From IMG/VR virus record IMGVR_UViG_3300028800_000119, positions 1 through 52,892 of that record: a stretch of DNA of 52,892 nucleotides; one strand, given 5' to 3'. The translations under genes and the position numbers were made by a program. Origin of the DNA: a virus. The notes under the pieces were generated by a model. The model did not search any database and was not told where the DNA came from. It saw only the letters and a program-made list of their open reading frames with translations. Of the stretch, positions 14,844 through 24,899 are shown piece after piece (within the stretch, counting starts at the first letter, position 1; the number at the start of each line of letters is the position of its first letter).

Positions 14844-17801
14844 TTAGGTGTAATTATTTCCGATTGTCCAGAAATAATTTGTCCCATCATAAATAAAGGC
14901 TAAAACATCGATTGCATTTGCTGTTGTGGTTAATGTTACGGCACCACTACCGCCATTTATTACTTTGCTGCCAGAAGGAAGGGCGAGAGTGCGTGATCCA
15001 GTTGCATCTTGTTTTACGATTAAGGTGCCGGTCATTCCATTAGCAATACCTGAAAAAGCTAATGTTCTATTACCGCCTAATGTTACTTCAGCATTATTAA
15101 TGAGGCCCAAAACAGTCCATGTAATAGTAGCACCATCAGTTAATACTACAGTGCTTTGAGATGTATTCCCTGTTCCACCATTTGCTATTGGTAGTGCTGT
15201 ACCTGAAAGGGTTACAGCTAGAGTTCCTGAACTTGTAATAGGAGAACCTGATACACTTAAGAAAGCTGGAACTGACATAGCTACAGAAGTAACTGAGCCA
15301 GCAGGTGCTGCTACCCATGAAGGTGCTGCTGCACCATTTGATTGTAGCAATTGTCCAGATGTTCCTGCTGCTAATACTTTGTATTGTGTAGCATTTGTAT
15401 ATACTAATCCACCCAGAACCGTTGCATCTGTTCCATTAGTGCCACCATTAGCTATCGGTAATACACCAGTAAAGGTAATATTAGGAGTTGCACCGCCACT
15501 TGAAGCTATATTACCCGATCCAGTTACATTTGTAACTGTTCCAGTTGTAGGAGTTGTCCAAGTTGGTGCGGCTGTTCCACCAGCAGATGTTAAAACTTGA
15601 CCACTAGAACCATTAGCTAATCTTGTAGCAACACCAGAAGCACCGCCATAAATTAGGTCTCCGCCAGTTGTCATTGGTGAAAGTGCATTAAATCCAGCAT
15701 TAGCTGTTGTTTGACCAGTGCCGCCATTAGCTATTGCGACAACACCCGTAACATTGGAAGCAGTACCAGTAGTGTTTTGATTTAGGGTTGGGATATCAGA
15801 AGCAACTATGATTCTAAAGGTCGGTGCACCAGCAGAACCACTAGGAGCAGCAAAAAATGTATGTTGAGCCTGAGACTGAAAACTAGCTAAAGTCAAAGTT
15901 CCAGAACTTGTGACAGGAGAACCTGTGATATTAAATAAACCAGTTGAATCAGCTAATGCAACTGAAGTAACCGTACCACTTGTAGCTGGAGCTGCCCATA
16001 CAGGAATTCCGCCTGAAACAGTTAATACATTTCCAGTAGAACCAACTGCAAGACGAGATGCTACATTCGGTGCTGATTCATAAATAATATCACCAGTAGT
16101 AGTCATTGGATTGATATTATTAAATGAAGCAGAAGCAGAAGCTACATCAGAAAGATTGTTAGCTTTTAAAACATACAAAGAAGGATTAGCAGTAAATTCT
16201 TGAAACACTAATGCATCTGTTCCAACAGTGGTAATAGTAGCAACTTGCTGCCATGAACTTAAAGCATTGACTGTTCCATTAATTACTGGAATAAGTCCTG
16301 CGCTGTTCATTTCTGCGGCAGTATTGTAATCTAATGCTCGTGTTAAGATAGGACTAACACCAATTGAACCTGGAACAGTTAGATTATAGATACCATTTTG
16401 AAAACCTGAAGATTGATCTTTTATTAAAATTCTTGAATTAATTGGTGGTGTAACACCATCTACAGTAAAAGCGCCTGTAGCAGTTATTGTAAAGGTTGCA
16501 CCTACTCCAGCGACTCCATTATTATATGTCCCAACAAGATTAGTCGTAGTTGCTGCATAAACAGATGTAGCAGGATTTAAAGCTGCAACTGAGGCATCCA
16601 CATAACTTTTTGTGGCCGCATCTTGCGCACTTACAGGATCTGTAACAGCATTAATAAGATGTGAACCCATATTAAGGGCTTGAGATTGCACACCAAGAGA
16701 TGTTAAAGATGAGGTAACTACATTGGAAGCTAAAGTTGTACCCGTAAGAGTTCCAGCGGGTGCTATAACAACATTTGATCCAGCGGCAGTTATAAGACCT
16801 TTACCATTAACTGTAAAGTTAGGTATTGAAGTCGATGATCCAAAAGAACCAACATTTGAATTTACAGTATTAAATGTAAAGGCACCAGTATTTGCTAAAG
16901 TTAGATCACCACTTGCAGGTACATCTGTAGCGACATTAGATGCATTTCCCACAAATAAATGAGAATTAGTTAAGGTACTACTTGAAAAATGAGTATCTAC
17001 ATAGTTCTTGGTTGCAGCTTGTTGAGCTGTTGTAGGATCTGTAACATTGTTGATATTATGAGAACCCATATCTAGGTTCTGAGATTGGATTCCAACTGAA
17101 GTAAGAGAAGAAGTAACAACATTAGAAGCTAGGGTTGTACCAGTTAATGTCCCAGCGGGTGCGATAACTACATTACCAGAAGCTGCGGTAATTAAACCTT
17201 TAGCATTTACAGTTATACTAGGAATTGATGTTGAAGACCCAAATGAACCGACATTAGAATTTACAGTATTTAAAGTGAGTGCACCCGTATCAACAATAGT
17301 GGCATCCCCAGACATCGCTACATCGGCGGCAACATTAAAGGTGTTTCCAACTAATATATGTCCGTCCGTTAAAGAGATACTACTGGGTGCTATTACGGCT
17401 GTTTGAAAAGATGGTAAAGAACTGGTGCCATTAGAAGTTAAAAACTGTCCTGCAGTGCCAGCAAATGCTAGTTCTACAATTGCACCACCACTAGAAACCA
17501 TTACTTTGTTATTTGTTAAGGCTGTTGAACTATTAGTGCCACCATTGGCAACTGCTACTACACCAGTAAGACTTATATTAGGAGTTGTGCCGCCAGAACT
17601 GGATAGGGGTGCAGAGGCCGTTACATTTGTAACAGTACCCATTCCAGTAGTAGCAATGGTAAGATTATTACCACTAGGAGTTATCGTTATACCAGTTCCA
17701 GCTACAAGACTAATCGCACCAACGAGACCGTTGATAGAGACGACACCAGCTAATTGCCCTAAGTCACCCGTGTATTTTGCATAGTAGATACTGGCGCTCA
17801 T
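14844..17801 (-). CDS. Large tail fibre with internal repeats
   Basis: 985 aa, Ser/Thr/Gly/Ala-rich and beta-repetitive (GTVTNVT, LPIANGGTG and SSGGTTPNI modules). The N-terminus (MSASIYYAKYTGDLGQL) matches that of the next gene upstream, so it is the probable attachment domain. Residues about 165-275 are repeated with few changes about 115 residues later (NTVNSNVGSFGSSTS, APAGTLTGTTLASNVVTSSL, and KNYVD/KSYVD). No chaperone domain is visible. It should recognise the host surface. Confidence 0.85.
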   Translation of the reverse strand: MSASIYYAKYTGDLGQLAGVVSINGLVGAISLVAGTGITITPSGNNLTIATTGMGTVTNVTASAPLSSSGGTTPNISLTGVVAVANGGTNSSTALTNNKVMVSSGGAIVELAFAGTAGQFLTSNGTSSLPSFQTAVIAPSSISLTDGHILVGNTFNVAADVAMSGDATIVDTGALTLNTVNSNVGSFGSSTSIPSITVNAKGLITAASGNVVIAPAGTLTGTTLASNVVTSSLTSVGIQSQNLDMGSHNINNVTDPTTAQQAATKNYVDTHFSSSTLTNSHLFVGNASNVATDVPASGDLTLANTGAFTFNTVNSNVGSFGSSTSIPNFTVNGKGLITAAGSNVVIAPAGTLTGTTLASNVVTSSLTSLGVQSQALNMGSHLINAVTDPVSAQDAATKSYVDASVAALNPATSVYAATTTNLVGTYNNGVAGVGATFTITATGAFTVDGVTPPINSRILIKDQSSGFQNGIYNLTVPGSIGVSPILTRALDYNTAAEMNSAGLIPVINGTVNALSSWQQVATITTVGTDALVFQEFTANPSLYVLKANNLSDVASASASFNNINPMTTTGDIIYESAPNVASRLAVGSTGNVLTVSGGIPVWAAPATSGTVTSVALADSTGLFNITGSPVTSSGTLTLASFQSQAQHTFFAAPSGSAGAPTFRIIVASDIPTLNQNTTGTASNVTGVVAIANGGTGQTTANAGFNALSPMTTGGDLIYGGASGVATRLANGSSGQVLTSAGGTAAPTWTTPTTGTVTNVTGSGNIASSGGATPNITFTGVLPIANGGTNGTDATVLGGLVYTNATQYKVLAAGTSGQLLQSNGAAAPSWVAAPAGSVTSVAMSVPAFLSVSGSPITSSGTLAVTLSGTALPIANGGTGNTSQSTVVLTDGATITWTVLGLINNAEVTLGGNRTLAFSGIANGMTGTLIVKQDATGSRTLALPSGSKVINGGSGAVTLTTTANAIDVLAFIYDGTNYFWTIGNNYT

Positions 17802-17816
17802 GCGTATGTAATTTCC

Positions 17817-18935
17817 TTATCTTTTTACAGCAACCAATACAACTGCGCCAGGTCCCATATCCGCTGAATATATTACAGTAATACCAGCAGTTATTTGTGT
17901 AGACCAACCTAATAGAGGTAATGCTGCTCCACCAGGAGTTTTTTGTGATACTGAAAGAATTGTATCTCCTGATAATAATCCTGTTACAGTTACAGCTTCT
18001 GAAGCTGCTCCACCAACTGTTGCAGTTGATGCAAATACTAAAATTGCCGCTGCTGCTGCCCAGTGACCGCTACCAACCGTATCAGTTGAAGTCCAAACTT
18101 GACCAGATGTTCCTTCAGAACCATCTTGAATTTTTAATGAACCTCTAGTTCCAGTAGCTGTTCCTGTATAAAGAAGAATGTTACCTGAATTACCTGCTGT
18201 GGCATTACCAGATTCAATAAATACATTTCCTGATGTAGTACCAGTAGAGCTGTTTACAGCTATAGATGCTCCAGCAAAATTAGCTGCTAATTGGATTGCT
18301 GTTGAATCACCCGAAGGTAAAGTTCCAGAATCTGTTTTTGTTCCTGTTAGTACACCTGCTGGATAATTTACACTTGTATCAATAATATGAATAGCTGATG
18401 CATTAACAATTCCAAAGGCTAAAGTTGTGCTTCCAATATTAATACCACCTGTAGAATTAGGAAGTAAATTAGCATTAATTGAAGTTGTTCCTAAGTTACT
18501 AAGAGTTGTATTTGCACCTGCACTAGGTGCAGCAACCCAACTAGGAGCTGAGGCACCATTAGATTGAAGAATTTGACCAGATGAACCTGCACCAACATTT
18601 ATGAGTTTGGTTCCATCCGTGTAAACAATTCCGCCTGCAGTTACTGCAAGTGATCCGTTATTAGTTCCACCATTTGCTATAGGTAGAACGCCTGTAAATG
18701 TAATATTTGGAGTTGTACCTCCAGAAGAAGCGATATTTCCAGAACCAGTAACATTAGTAACTGTGCCGCCGGAAGTTGAAGCGATTGTAAGATTACTACC
18801 AGAAGGTGTTATAGTTATATTACTACCAGCAACAAGAGTTACTGCACCAGCAATACCATTTACTGAAGTGACTCCACCTGTGCCGCCACCACCGAGACTG
18901 CCAGAAAACTTGGCGTAAAATGTACTGATGCTCAT
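17817..18935 (-). CDS. Second tail fibre, N-terminal paralogue
   Basis: 372 aa. Its first 100 residues match the 985-aa fibre (FYAKFSGSLG, VNGIAGAVTLVAGSNITITP, SGGTTPNITFTGVLPIANGG). The rest differs and includes GDSTAIQLAANFAGASIAV. Its start overlaps the stop of the small gene upstream by one base. Two fibres with a shared attachment end could assemble on the same site or be alternative forms. Confidence 0.82.
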   Translation of the reverse strand: MSISTFYAKFSGSLGGGGTGGVTSVNGIAGAVTLVAGSNITITPSGSNLTIASTSGGTVTNVTGSGNIASSGGTTPNITFTGVLPIANGGTNNGSLAVTAGGIVYTDGTKLINVGAGSSGQILQSNGASAPSWVAAPSAGANTTLSNLGTTSINANLLPNSTGGINIGSTTLAFGIVNASAIHIIDTSVNYPAGVLTGTKTDSGTLPSGDSTAIQLAANFAGASIAVNSSTGTTSGNVFIESGNATAGNSGNILLYTGTATGTRGSLKIQDGSEGTSGQVWTSTDTVGSGHWAAAAAILVFASTATVGGAASEAVTVTGLLSGDTILSVSQKTPGGAALPLLGWSTQITAGITVIYSADMGPGAVVLVAVKR

Positions 18936-19327
18936 TAGGACACTTTGCCAGCAATAACTACATTGAGACTGCCAGTTCCACTAGTTGAAGTATATACTAG
19001 TCTCACCCACGTAAAGCCTGTGATAGCCACATCGAGGGCACCATTACTAGCAGATCCTGCAGGAACAGGGTAGTTCCCTTGAAAATCTGCAGCTGGTATT
19101 GTGGTCCAATTACCTGCATTCACGGGGGTGTTATTGGGATATACCTGGGCAGGAATATAACTGTTAGAGACCTGAACTTGAAATGTACCCACTGGGGAAC
19201 CAGTCCAAGCTATGTCGTAACTTAACATTGAAATTTGTTCAATGTTAGTAGGTAATGATGTAATATTACCTGACATATCACCATTGGTTACAACAAATGC
19301 GGGTTTTATGAGCGGACGTAGGGCCAT
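18935..19327 (-). CDS. Small beta-rich virion protein
   Basis: 130 aa, beta-rich (MALRPLIKPAFVVTNGDMSG; TFQVQVSNSYIPAQ; FTWVRLVYTSTSGTGSLNVV). An AGAGGAG site lies just upstream. Sits between the internal virion proteins and the fibres and probably links or decorates them. The last strands resemble small phage proteins describing per-sample measured variables, but no function can be assigned. Confidence 0.65.
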   Translation of the reverse strand: MALRPLIKPAFVVTNGDMSGNITSLPTNIEQISMLSYDIAWTGSPVGTFQVQVSNSYIPAQVYPNNTPVNAGNWTTIPAADFQGNYPVPAGSASNGALDVAITGFTWVRLVYTSTSGTGSLNVVIAGKVS

Positions 19328-19423
19328 TGATAGGCACTCCTCTTTTGAATTCAGGGGTTATAAAGACCCCTTAGAGCTTCTATCTTGTGGAAATCACCCG
19401 CAAAGCAGGTTAAACATATGTTA
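19328..19423. other. Intergenic hairpin ahead of fibre genes
   Basis: A dyad AGGGGT/ACCCCT with a 7-base loop lies near 19357-19375, between the internal virion gene and the small beta protein. No T tract follows on the minus strand, so it is more likely an mRNA stability or processing site than a terminator. Confidence 0.3.
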
Positions 19424-22255
19424 TTATTCGATTTTTTGGGTGCTTTTTTGCATCGGTGTTAACATGGATTTAGCACGATCTAAGTGCTTTAAACCTGCTT
19501 GAGAAACAGGAGATTTTCCACTTGCTACTTCTGGTGGCGATTGGGGGGGAGGGGTTGCCATTTGAGCAGCAGCGATGTTTTGCGGCTTTAGAGAGTTAGA
19601 AAGATCTTGGCCCAAAAACATTGACATTGCGATACGGGCACCATAGGGAATTTGCTTTTTGGTGCTTGTGAATTGATCTAGCATTTCTACCTTCATCAGT
19701 TTGTAAAGATCGGGGTGCACTGTCTGAAGGGCTTCCAAGGATTCTTGTGTCAGAATTCCAGCCTGTACATGTTTCAGTACATCGAGAGGTTTGTTTACAG
19801 CAGCATAATAACGATTAAACTGTGCTAATTCTGAAGAAGAAGGTTTATAAGGAGGTGCACCAGGAGAGGCGGGTTCTTGTGCTGGAAGTTTGGACTTCAA
19901 GAATTGAGTTGCATTTGACATTGTTACACCTACTTTTGTAGCTAAAGTAGGTGCAATATTATAAAGATCTCGAGTGACTTCTTCCATCTTATTCATGGCC
20001 ATTTCTGGATTACTGGAAGCCTCGTTGATTTGTGATGCAATCTTTTCAAATTTCTTTTGTTGATCTTCAGGAGTAAGTTTTTGTATAAGGAGACCTTTTG
20101 CACCCGATCCAGAAGAACTATCCATTATACCGTTCACACCACTTTTTATGGTGCGCATGGTTTGTTGTTGCATACGCTCAATTTTGCCAAATACATTGTA
20201 TTTTTGTGCTTTTGCTTGAAAATTCTCTTCTGCACGACTTGAAAGCATGCGATCTATTGCAGAGCGTTGGGACATTTCATCTAACTTGTTGCCCACTCCA
20301 CTTACTATGTGTCCTAAGAGTTCTGTAGGATGCAAGAGAGCACTGGACCATTTTCGAGATTGTGCTAGTAATTTGCTGGCAGCGGCGGTGTCGGAGGGAT
20401 TTCCAGGTGCACTATCAGGTAAACCTCTCATAACAGTAGTTACATCGCGTATTTTCTGAAGTTGTTCAGGACTATTACTAAGAGCTTCATTTAAGATAAG
20501 ATGCTTACCTGTTTTCACGTCATTTATAGCTTTAGAAAATTTAGTTGAAGAAAAGCCTGAGATGGGATCATTGGCCACATTATGAAGATGAGAAAGATAA
20601 TTAGCGGCAGTTTTATTCCATTTATCGCCCATTAGGGCTTTTGCGGCTTTTACATCCTCTAAACTACTAAAAATTCGAGGTAGGACTTTTTCAGGTTCTA
20701 CTGCTTTACCGAATTTAGCCTTATCATCAAGACTACCACCAAAGATGTTTTCTATTACACCACGATTCTGCTCATTAATGGCGTAGCGTTTCATGAAATC
20801 TCTAACTTCAGCATCTGGCATAACTTTTTGTACTTGATCTTGCATATAAGTCATGAGATTTTTACGCATTTGCGAAACTTGAAACGCTTCTGTGGGTTTT
20901 TCCCAATTAGATGCTGCATCGCGCATAGTAGAACGAAGATTTCTTATGTCACCAATGCTCAGTTCTTTTTTATTTAGGCTCTTTATAATTTCTTTAAAAT
21001 GCGAATAAGCGCCTTTCTCCATTCCAGAAGTTGCAGCCCAAGGTTTTAAATAATAAGTGCCATCTTGTCGTGCACCCAAAAGATCTTTAGAACCAGGGAG
21101 ATCCTCGAAAATGCCTTTTAACATATCTTGCGGATTTGAGACTGAATTAGTTTGAATATTATCTAGTTTTGCAAAATTTGGTGTTTCTGCTGCTTTTGCG
21201 GCATCATACTGTTCTCTAAAATCCTTTATGGCAGCTTGCCCACCTTCATAGGCATCAGGAGTTAGTTTTGCATCTGGTGCGATATCTTGAATAAATTCGG
21301 GTATAAGTTTTTGTGACCCTTCGTATTTTTGATTTGTTTCATATTGACGAAGTTCTTGCCCCACTGGAGTATCACTTTTTAAGGTCATTTTATAGGCAAG
21401 TCGGGATTCAGGATTATCAAGACTAGCTATTTGTGCACCATGAGGAAGAAAGGTCATGTCACCAACAAGATTTTGTTGTGCTTTTTGCACCGCATCTTGG
21501 GCAGGAAGAGTACCATCAAATCCCATGTCTTCAGCTTGTTTATTTCGTGCTGTAAGTTCCTCTAAAGAAGTGGGTGGTGCAAGGGGAGCTGTTTCGGGTG
21601 AACTTAAACCATTCTCAATATGCATTTCTTTACTAGCAGCAGTTTCAGCTTCTGGACTTATAAACTTTCCACCTGCACCAAGTGCTGCACCCAAAGTGCC
21701 GCCCAAAATGGTGCCAAAACCTACATTATGGATGATATTTTGCGCATTTAAATCGGCATTTCCTAGGGCATGCTCTGTAACGGCATTTCCGGCACCATAA
21801 AATGCACCTTCAACTGCAGATCCAACGGCTTTAGAAGCAATTTTAGTGGCTGTTTTGCCTAAAATTTTTGCAGCGGCGGGACTAATGGCTCTTTCAGCCA
21901 CTTGACCTGCTTTTCCTACTGCACCAACAAGACCGAATTCAGGAGCAGCTAAAATACCACCTAGTTCACTAGCAGTAGAAAGAACGGGGTTTTCCTCTAT
22001 TCGGGCAGCTTGTTCTTTTGAATTATGCAACACTGCAGATTCTAGTTCACGACTTAACCCAAAAGTTGGACCTGATGCAACGCCTTCAGCAACAGTTTTT
22101 GCACGTTCTATACCAGTACCATAATCTTTATCTGGTGCTACTTGATCTGGACTTAAATATTGGGGCATATTATCTGAAGAAGCTTCAGATATCTGACTAT
22201 CGGGTTGTATCTCAGAAGGTTTTAAAATTTCTGGTGGTGCTTGATCGACCATCAT
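19424..22255 (-). CDS. Large internal virion protein
   Basis: 943 aa, starting on an ATGA overlap with the next gene upstream. N-terminal disordered acidic segment; residues about 95-200 have Ala/Gly-rich helices (GAFYGAGNAVTEHALGNADL, GTILGGTLGAALGAGG) like membrane-inserting segments of ejected virion proteins; the middle and C-terminus are helical. No lytic transglycosylase motif was found. In short-tailed phages such proteins are ejected to build a channel across the envelope. Confidence 0.75.
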   Translation of the reverse strand: MMVDQAPPEILKPSEIQPDSQISEASSDNMPQYLSPDQVAPDKDYGTGIERAKTVAEGVASGPTFGLSRELESAVLHNSKEQAARIEENPVLSTASELGGILAAPEFGLVGAVGKAGQVAERAISPAAAKILGKTATKIASKAVGSAVEGAFYGAGNAVTEHALGNADLNAQNIIHNVGFGTILGGTLGAALGAGGKFISPEAETAASKEMHIENGLSSPETAPLAPPTSLEELTARNKQAEDMGFDGTLPAQDAVQKAQQNLVGDMTFLPHGAQIASLDNPESRLAYKMTLKSDTPVGQELRQYETNQKYEGSQKLIPEFIQDIAPDAKLTPDAYEGGQAAIKDFREQYDAAKAAETPNFAKLDNIQTNSVSNPQDMLKGIFEDLPGSKDLLGARQDGTYYLKPWAATSGMEKGAYSHFKEIIKSLNKKELSIGDIRNLRSTMRDAASNWEKPTEAFQVSQMRKNLMTYMQDQVQKVMPDAEVRDFMKRYAINEQNRGVIENIFGGSLDDKAKFGKAVEPEKVLPRIFSSLEDVKAAKALMGDKWNKTAANYLSHLHNVANDPISGFSSTKFSKAINDVKTGKHLILNEALSNSPEQLQKIRDVTTVMRGLPDSAPGNPSDTAAASKLLAQSRKWSSALLHPTELLGHIVSGVGNKLDEMSQRSAIDRMLSSRAEENFQAKAQKYNVFGKIERMQQQTMRTIKSGVNGIMDSSSGSGAKGLLIQKLTPEDQQKKFEKIASQINEASSNPEMAMNKMEEVTRDLYNIAPTLATKVGVTMSNATQFLKSKLPAQEPASPGAPPYKPSSSELAQFNRYYAAVNKPLDVLKHVQAGILTQESLEALQTVHPDLYKLMKVEMLDQFTSTKKQIPYGARIAMSMFLGQDLSNSLKPQNIAAAQMATPPPQSPPEVASGKSPVSQAGLKHLDRAKSMLTPMQKSTQKIE

Positions 22256-24606
22256 CGCACCCGCTTTGCAGATCCGTCAGGCAATCTTTGGTATAAGACG
22301 CCATTTTGTTTAAATGTGGTTCCACCCATCTGTTGAGCGGTGCTTTGATACTTATCGAGATCTATCCCATAAGCTTTTGCATTAGGTGCAGCAGCTTTAG
22401 AAGTTACCCAGTCTTGTAGAGCTTGCCTACGTGTTTTAACCCTATTCTCAGTAAAATCGGTACGTTTAGGTGTAAGATTCTTAAATGACTCATCCATAGC
22501 AGCTTGCCTTACTGTTCCATCAATATCTTTAAATAAAGGTAACATAAGTTGATGTAGTGAATCAACAGATGCGGGATTTAAATTAAAACTTCCTGCCTCT
22601 AAATCCTTGTTAGCTTGATCAAATGCAGCCATGATTTTTGGACCATTTGTAGTAATGTTTTGTCTATCTTGAATTTCTTGAAGTACTTGCTTTTGCTGTT
22701 CTTGAGGCACCACATAAGGAACTAGAGATGCTGGGTCACGTCCAGAAAGTGCGCTTTTAGCACCACTCCCACCAGCAGAATTTTGCTCACTAAATAAACT
22801 CTGCATCAATTTAGAACGTGTAATAGCGAACTGATTCTGCATCTGTTCTGCTTGTATCTGGGTCTTAAGAGCTGCGGCTTTTTGTTGCGCCATAGGACCG
22901 GGTGCAGTACCCATAAGTTCATCCATCTTTATTTTTGCGTGCTCTAAAATCTGATTTCGAGTTTGCAAAGTTGCGGCTTGCTGATCATGAAGAGCTTCGT
23001 GGTTCATTTTCCACAAATTTATCTTATTTGATTGATCATTTTTTTGTGCTTCTATATCACGATCAATATTCTTATTTAACATATCTAAAACTGGATTTTC
23101 TTGACCAGTAAGACCCGAACTCATGCCACCAAGTATAAGACCAAGACCCATAGAAATCTTTTGTCCAAGATTTTGGTTGCTGTAGAACCTACTAGGATCA
23201 AGTTTAGCATCAGATACAAGTTTAGAATATCTTGCATCTGAAGTTTGTTGATCTTTCAGCAGTTTTTGATATTGGGCATCATTTGCAGCTAAATCTTGTT
23301 GAAGAGTACTTTGTCCAGAAGCGGCTTTCTCTGGTATAGTATCAGCAGAAACGGCTTTTTGTGCACTTTGAGGGGCACCAGCAGAACTGGGTGCTGCAGA
23401 TGTAGCTGGAGCATTTTGGGGTGTTTCTACAGGTTGTTGTCCAGCTGCAGGAGGTGCACCTTCAGGAACTGTGTTATCAGATGCTTCCGCCTTAGCAATT
23501 TCAGGTGTTACTGGGGCAGGACCAGCGGCTGCTTCTGCTGCAGCCTCTTCTTCTTGACGTTCAATAGGTTCATTTGACATAGATACAGGTTCTTGAGTTG
23601 GAAAATTAGGATCAGTCAAGGGTGATTCAGTAGGAGTTATGTTCGTGGTGCCTTCATCATAGTGTCGAACTGCTCCGCCTTCATAATGGGGAGTTGGACT
23701 AGGAGAGGGTTTGGGCATAAGTTGATGAATAACTTTTAGTATGGCTGGATTATTTTCCTTAGTTGCATCAACCGCACCGCCCTCATCAAAATATGATATT
23801 GGAGAATCATCTAGAGGGGAAACTTTTTTTTTACCGGGAGAACTCATATCTGAGGGTTCAGAAGGAGCTGCTCCACCGCCGCCACCGCCAGAACCATCGC
23901 CTTTACCACCAGTTCCTGCACTACCGGGACCGTCGCCGCTTTCAACTTCGCCAGCTTCAGTTCTTCCGCCAACATTACTTATGTTGATAGTGATGGGTGC
24001 TTCTCGTCCGCTTCCGCCGCCACTTCCACCACTTGTGCCACTACTACCAGAAATTGTTACATTTACTGTACCGGCACCACCAGTTGATGCTCCGCCTGTC
24101 GCCGCACCGCCTGTTCCTGCTCCGCCAATTCCACTACCTACACCGCCAGTTGAAGCTCCGCCGGGACTTGATCCACCAGTTTCTGTACTGGTTTTAGTTG
24201 GAGAAGCTGTATCACCACCAGTAGAAGTACTGGGAACTTTTGATATAGGACTAGCTGCAACAGGAGCTGCTTTTGCCTGTGGTGTCGAAGCTGCAGGAAT
24301 TGCATCATCAACTTGTCCCCCTTCTGCATAGGCTTGGGGTTGATCTTGTTGTAGTCTTTGATCTACGGAGTCACCTTGATATCTAGGATTAATCTTTTTC
24401 TGAGGTTGTTTTGCCAAAGGCTGGCTATCAGTGCCGGGTATATTGGCATTACTAGGTTGATCATTATTATACATAGCCAAAGATTTAATTGTTTTATGTA
24501 CTTCATCATCTATACCCTTTTTAGATACATGAAACATTTTGCCATCGCGACTATCTCGCAATACATAATGTGAATCAGTTTCGTGCACGCGTGAATAATG
24601 TTTCAT
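22252..24606 (-). CDS. Large virion protein with Gly-rich linker and EGGxV motifs
   Basis: 784 aa. An N-terminal domain of about 45 residues (YVLRDSRDGKMFHVSKKGID) is followed by a long Gly/Ser/Thr/Ala linker (about residues 100-250), then helices rich in Gln and Lys. Short motifs AEGGQV, DEGGAV and YEGGAV recur and are shared with two other virion proteins. Lies between two other internal-type genes, so probably a virion-core protein. No enzyme motif seen. Confidence 0.7.
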   Translation of the reverse strand: MKHYSRVHETDSHYVLRDSRDGKMFHVSKKGIDDEVHKTIKSLAMYNNDQPSNANIPGTDSQPLAKQPQKKINPRYQGDSVDQRLQQDQPQAYAEGGQVDDAIPAASTPQAKAAPVAASPISKVPSTSTGGDTASPTKTSTETGGSSPGGASTGGVGSGIGGAGTGGAATGGASTGGAGTVNVTISGSSGTSGGSGGGSGREAPITINISNVGGRTEAGEVESGDGPGSAGTGGKGDGSGGGGGGAAPSEPSDMSSPGKKKVSPLDDSPISYFDEGGAVDATKENNPAILKVIHQLMPKPSPSPTPHYEGGAVRHYDEGTTNITPTESPLTDPNFPTQEPVSMSNEPIERQEEEAAAEAAAGPAPVTPEIAKAEASDNTVPEGAPPAAGQQPVETPQNAPATSAAPSSAGAPQSAQKAVSADTIPEKAASGQSTLQQDLAANDAQYQKLLKDQQTSDARYSKLVSDAKLDPSRFYSNQNLGQKISMGLGLILGGMSSGLTGQENPVLDMLNKNIDRDIEAQKNDQSNKINLWKMNHEALHDQQAATLQTRNQILEHAKIKMDELMGTAPGPMAQQKAAALKTQIQAEQMQNQFAITRSKLMQSLFSEQNSAGGSGAKSALSGRDPASLVPYVVPQEQQKQVLQEIQDRQNITTNGPKIMAAFDQANKDLEAGSFNLNPASVDSLHQLMLPLFKDIDGTVRQAAMDESFKNLTPKRTDFTENRVKTRRQALQDWVTSKAAAPNAKAYGIDLDKYQSTAQQMGGTTFKQNGVLYQRLPDGSAKRVR

Positions 24607-24899
24607 GACAGTTTACTCCTAACCGCATCAATCACAGGCAGCACCTTATCTTGAAGTGCTTTTATTGAATTGGTTTGATCTTGTACCATTTGTATCATAG
24701 CAGGGTCATCCGAAGCCGCGCTTACACTTCTTTGGTGTGCGCTGTTTAAACAAGTCGTTGCCAGTACCACTATAGAAGGCCAGTCCATATTACCAGAAAA
24801 AGCAATCTTTATCAAGATAATAATGAAAGCTAAATCGGCAATATTGAGTTTGCCATCATCATCTATAAGGCGTAAAAATACGGCAATTTTATTGATCAT
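24603..24899 (-). CDS. Small membrane protein of the virion block
   Basis: 98 aa. Two hydrophobic segments (NIADLAFIIILIKIAF and IVVLATTCL) flank a Trp, preceded by LRLIDDDGKL; the C-terminus is a helix. The DDDGK-then-helix pattern is seen in small phage proteins beside internal virion genes. Could sit in the host membrane during ejection or act as a holin. Confidence 0.6.
   Translation of the reverse strand: MINKIAVFLRLIDDDGKLNIADLAFIIILIKIAFSGNMDWPSIVVLATTCLNSAHQRSVSAASDDPAMIQMVQDQTNSIKALQDKVLPVIDAVRSKLS

Noticed and set aside
13202-18935. CRISPR-like array in the repetitive fibre genes
   Set aside because: The repeats are protein-coding and imperfect, with no constant-length spacers.
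23741-24331. Pro-rich plus-strand ORF opposite the 784-aa virion protein
   Set aside because: It is the shadow of the Gly/Ser-rich linker; Gly codons read backwards give proline.
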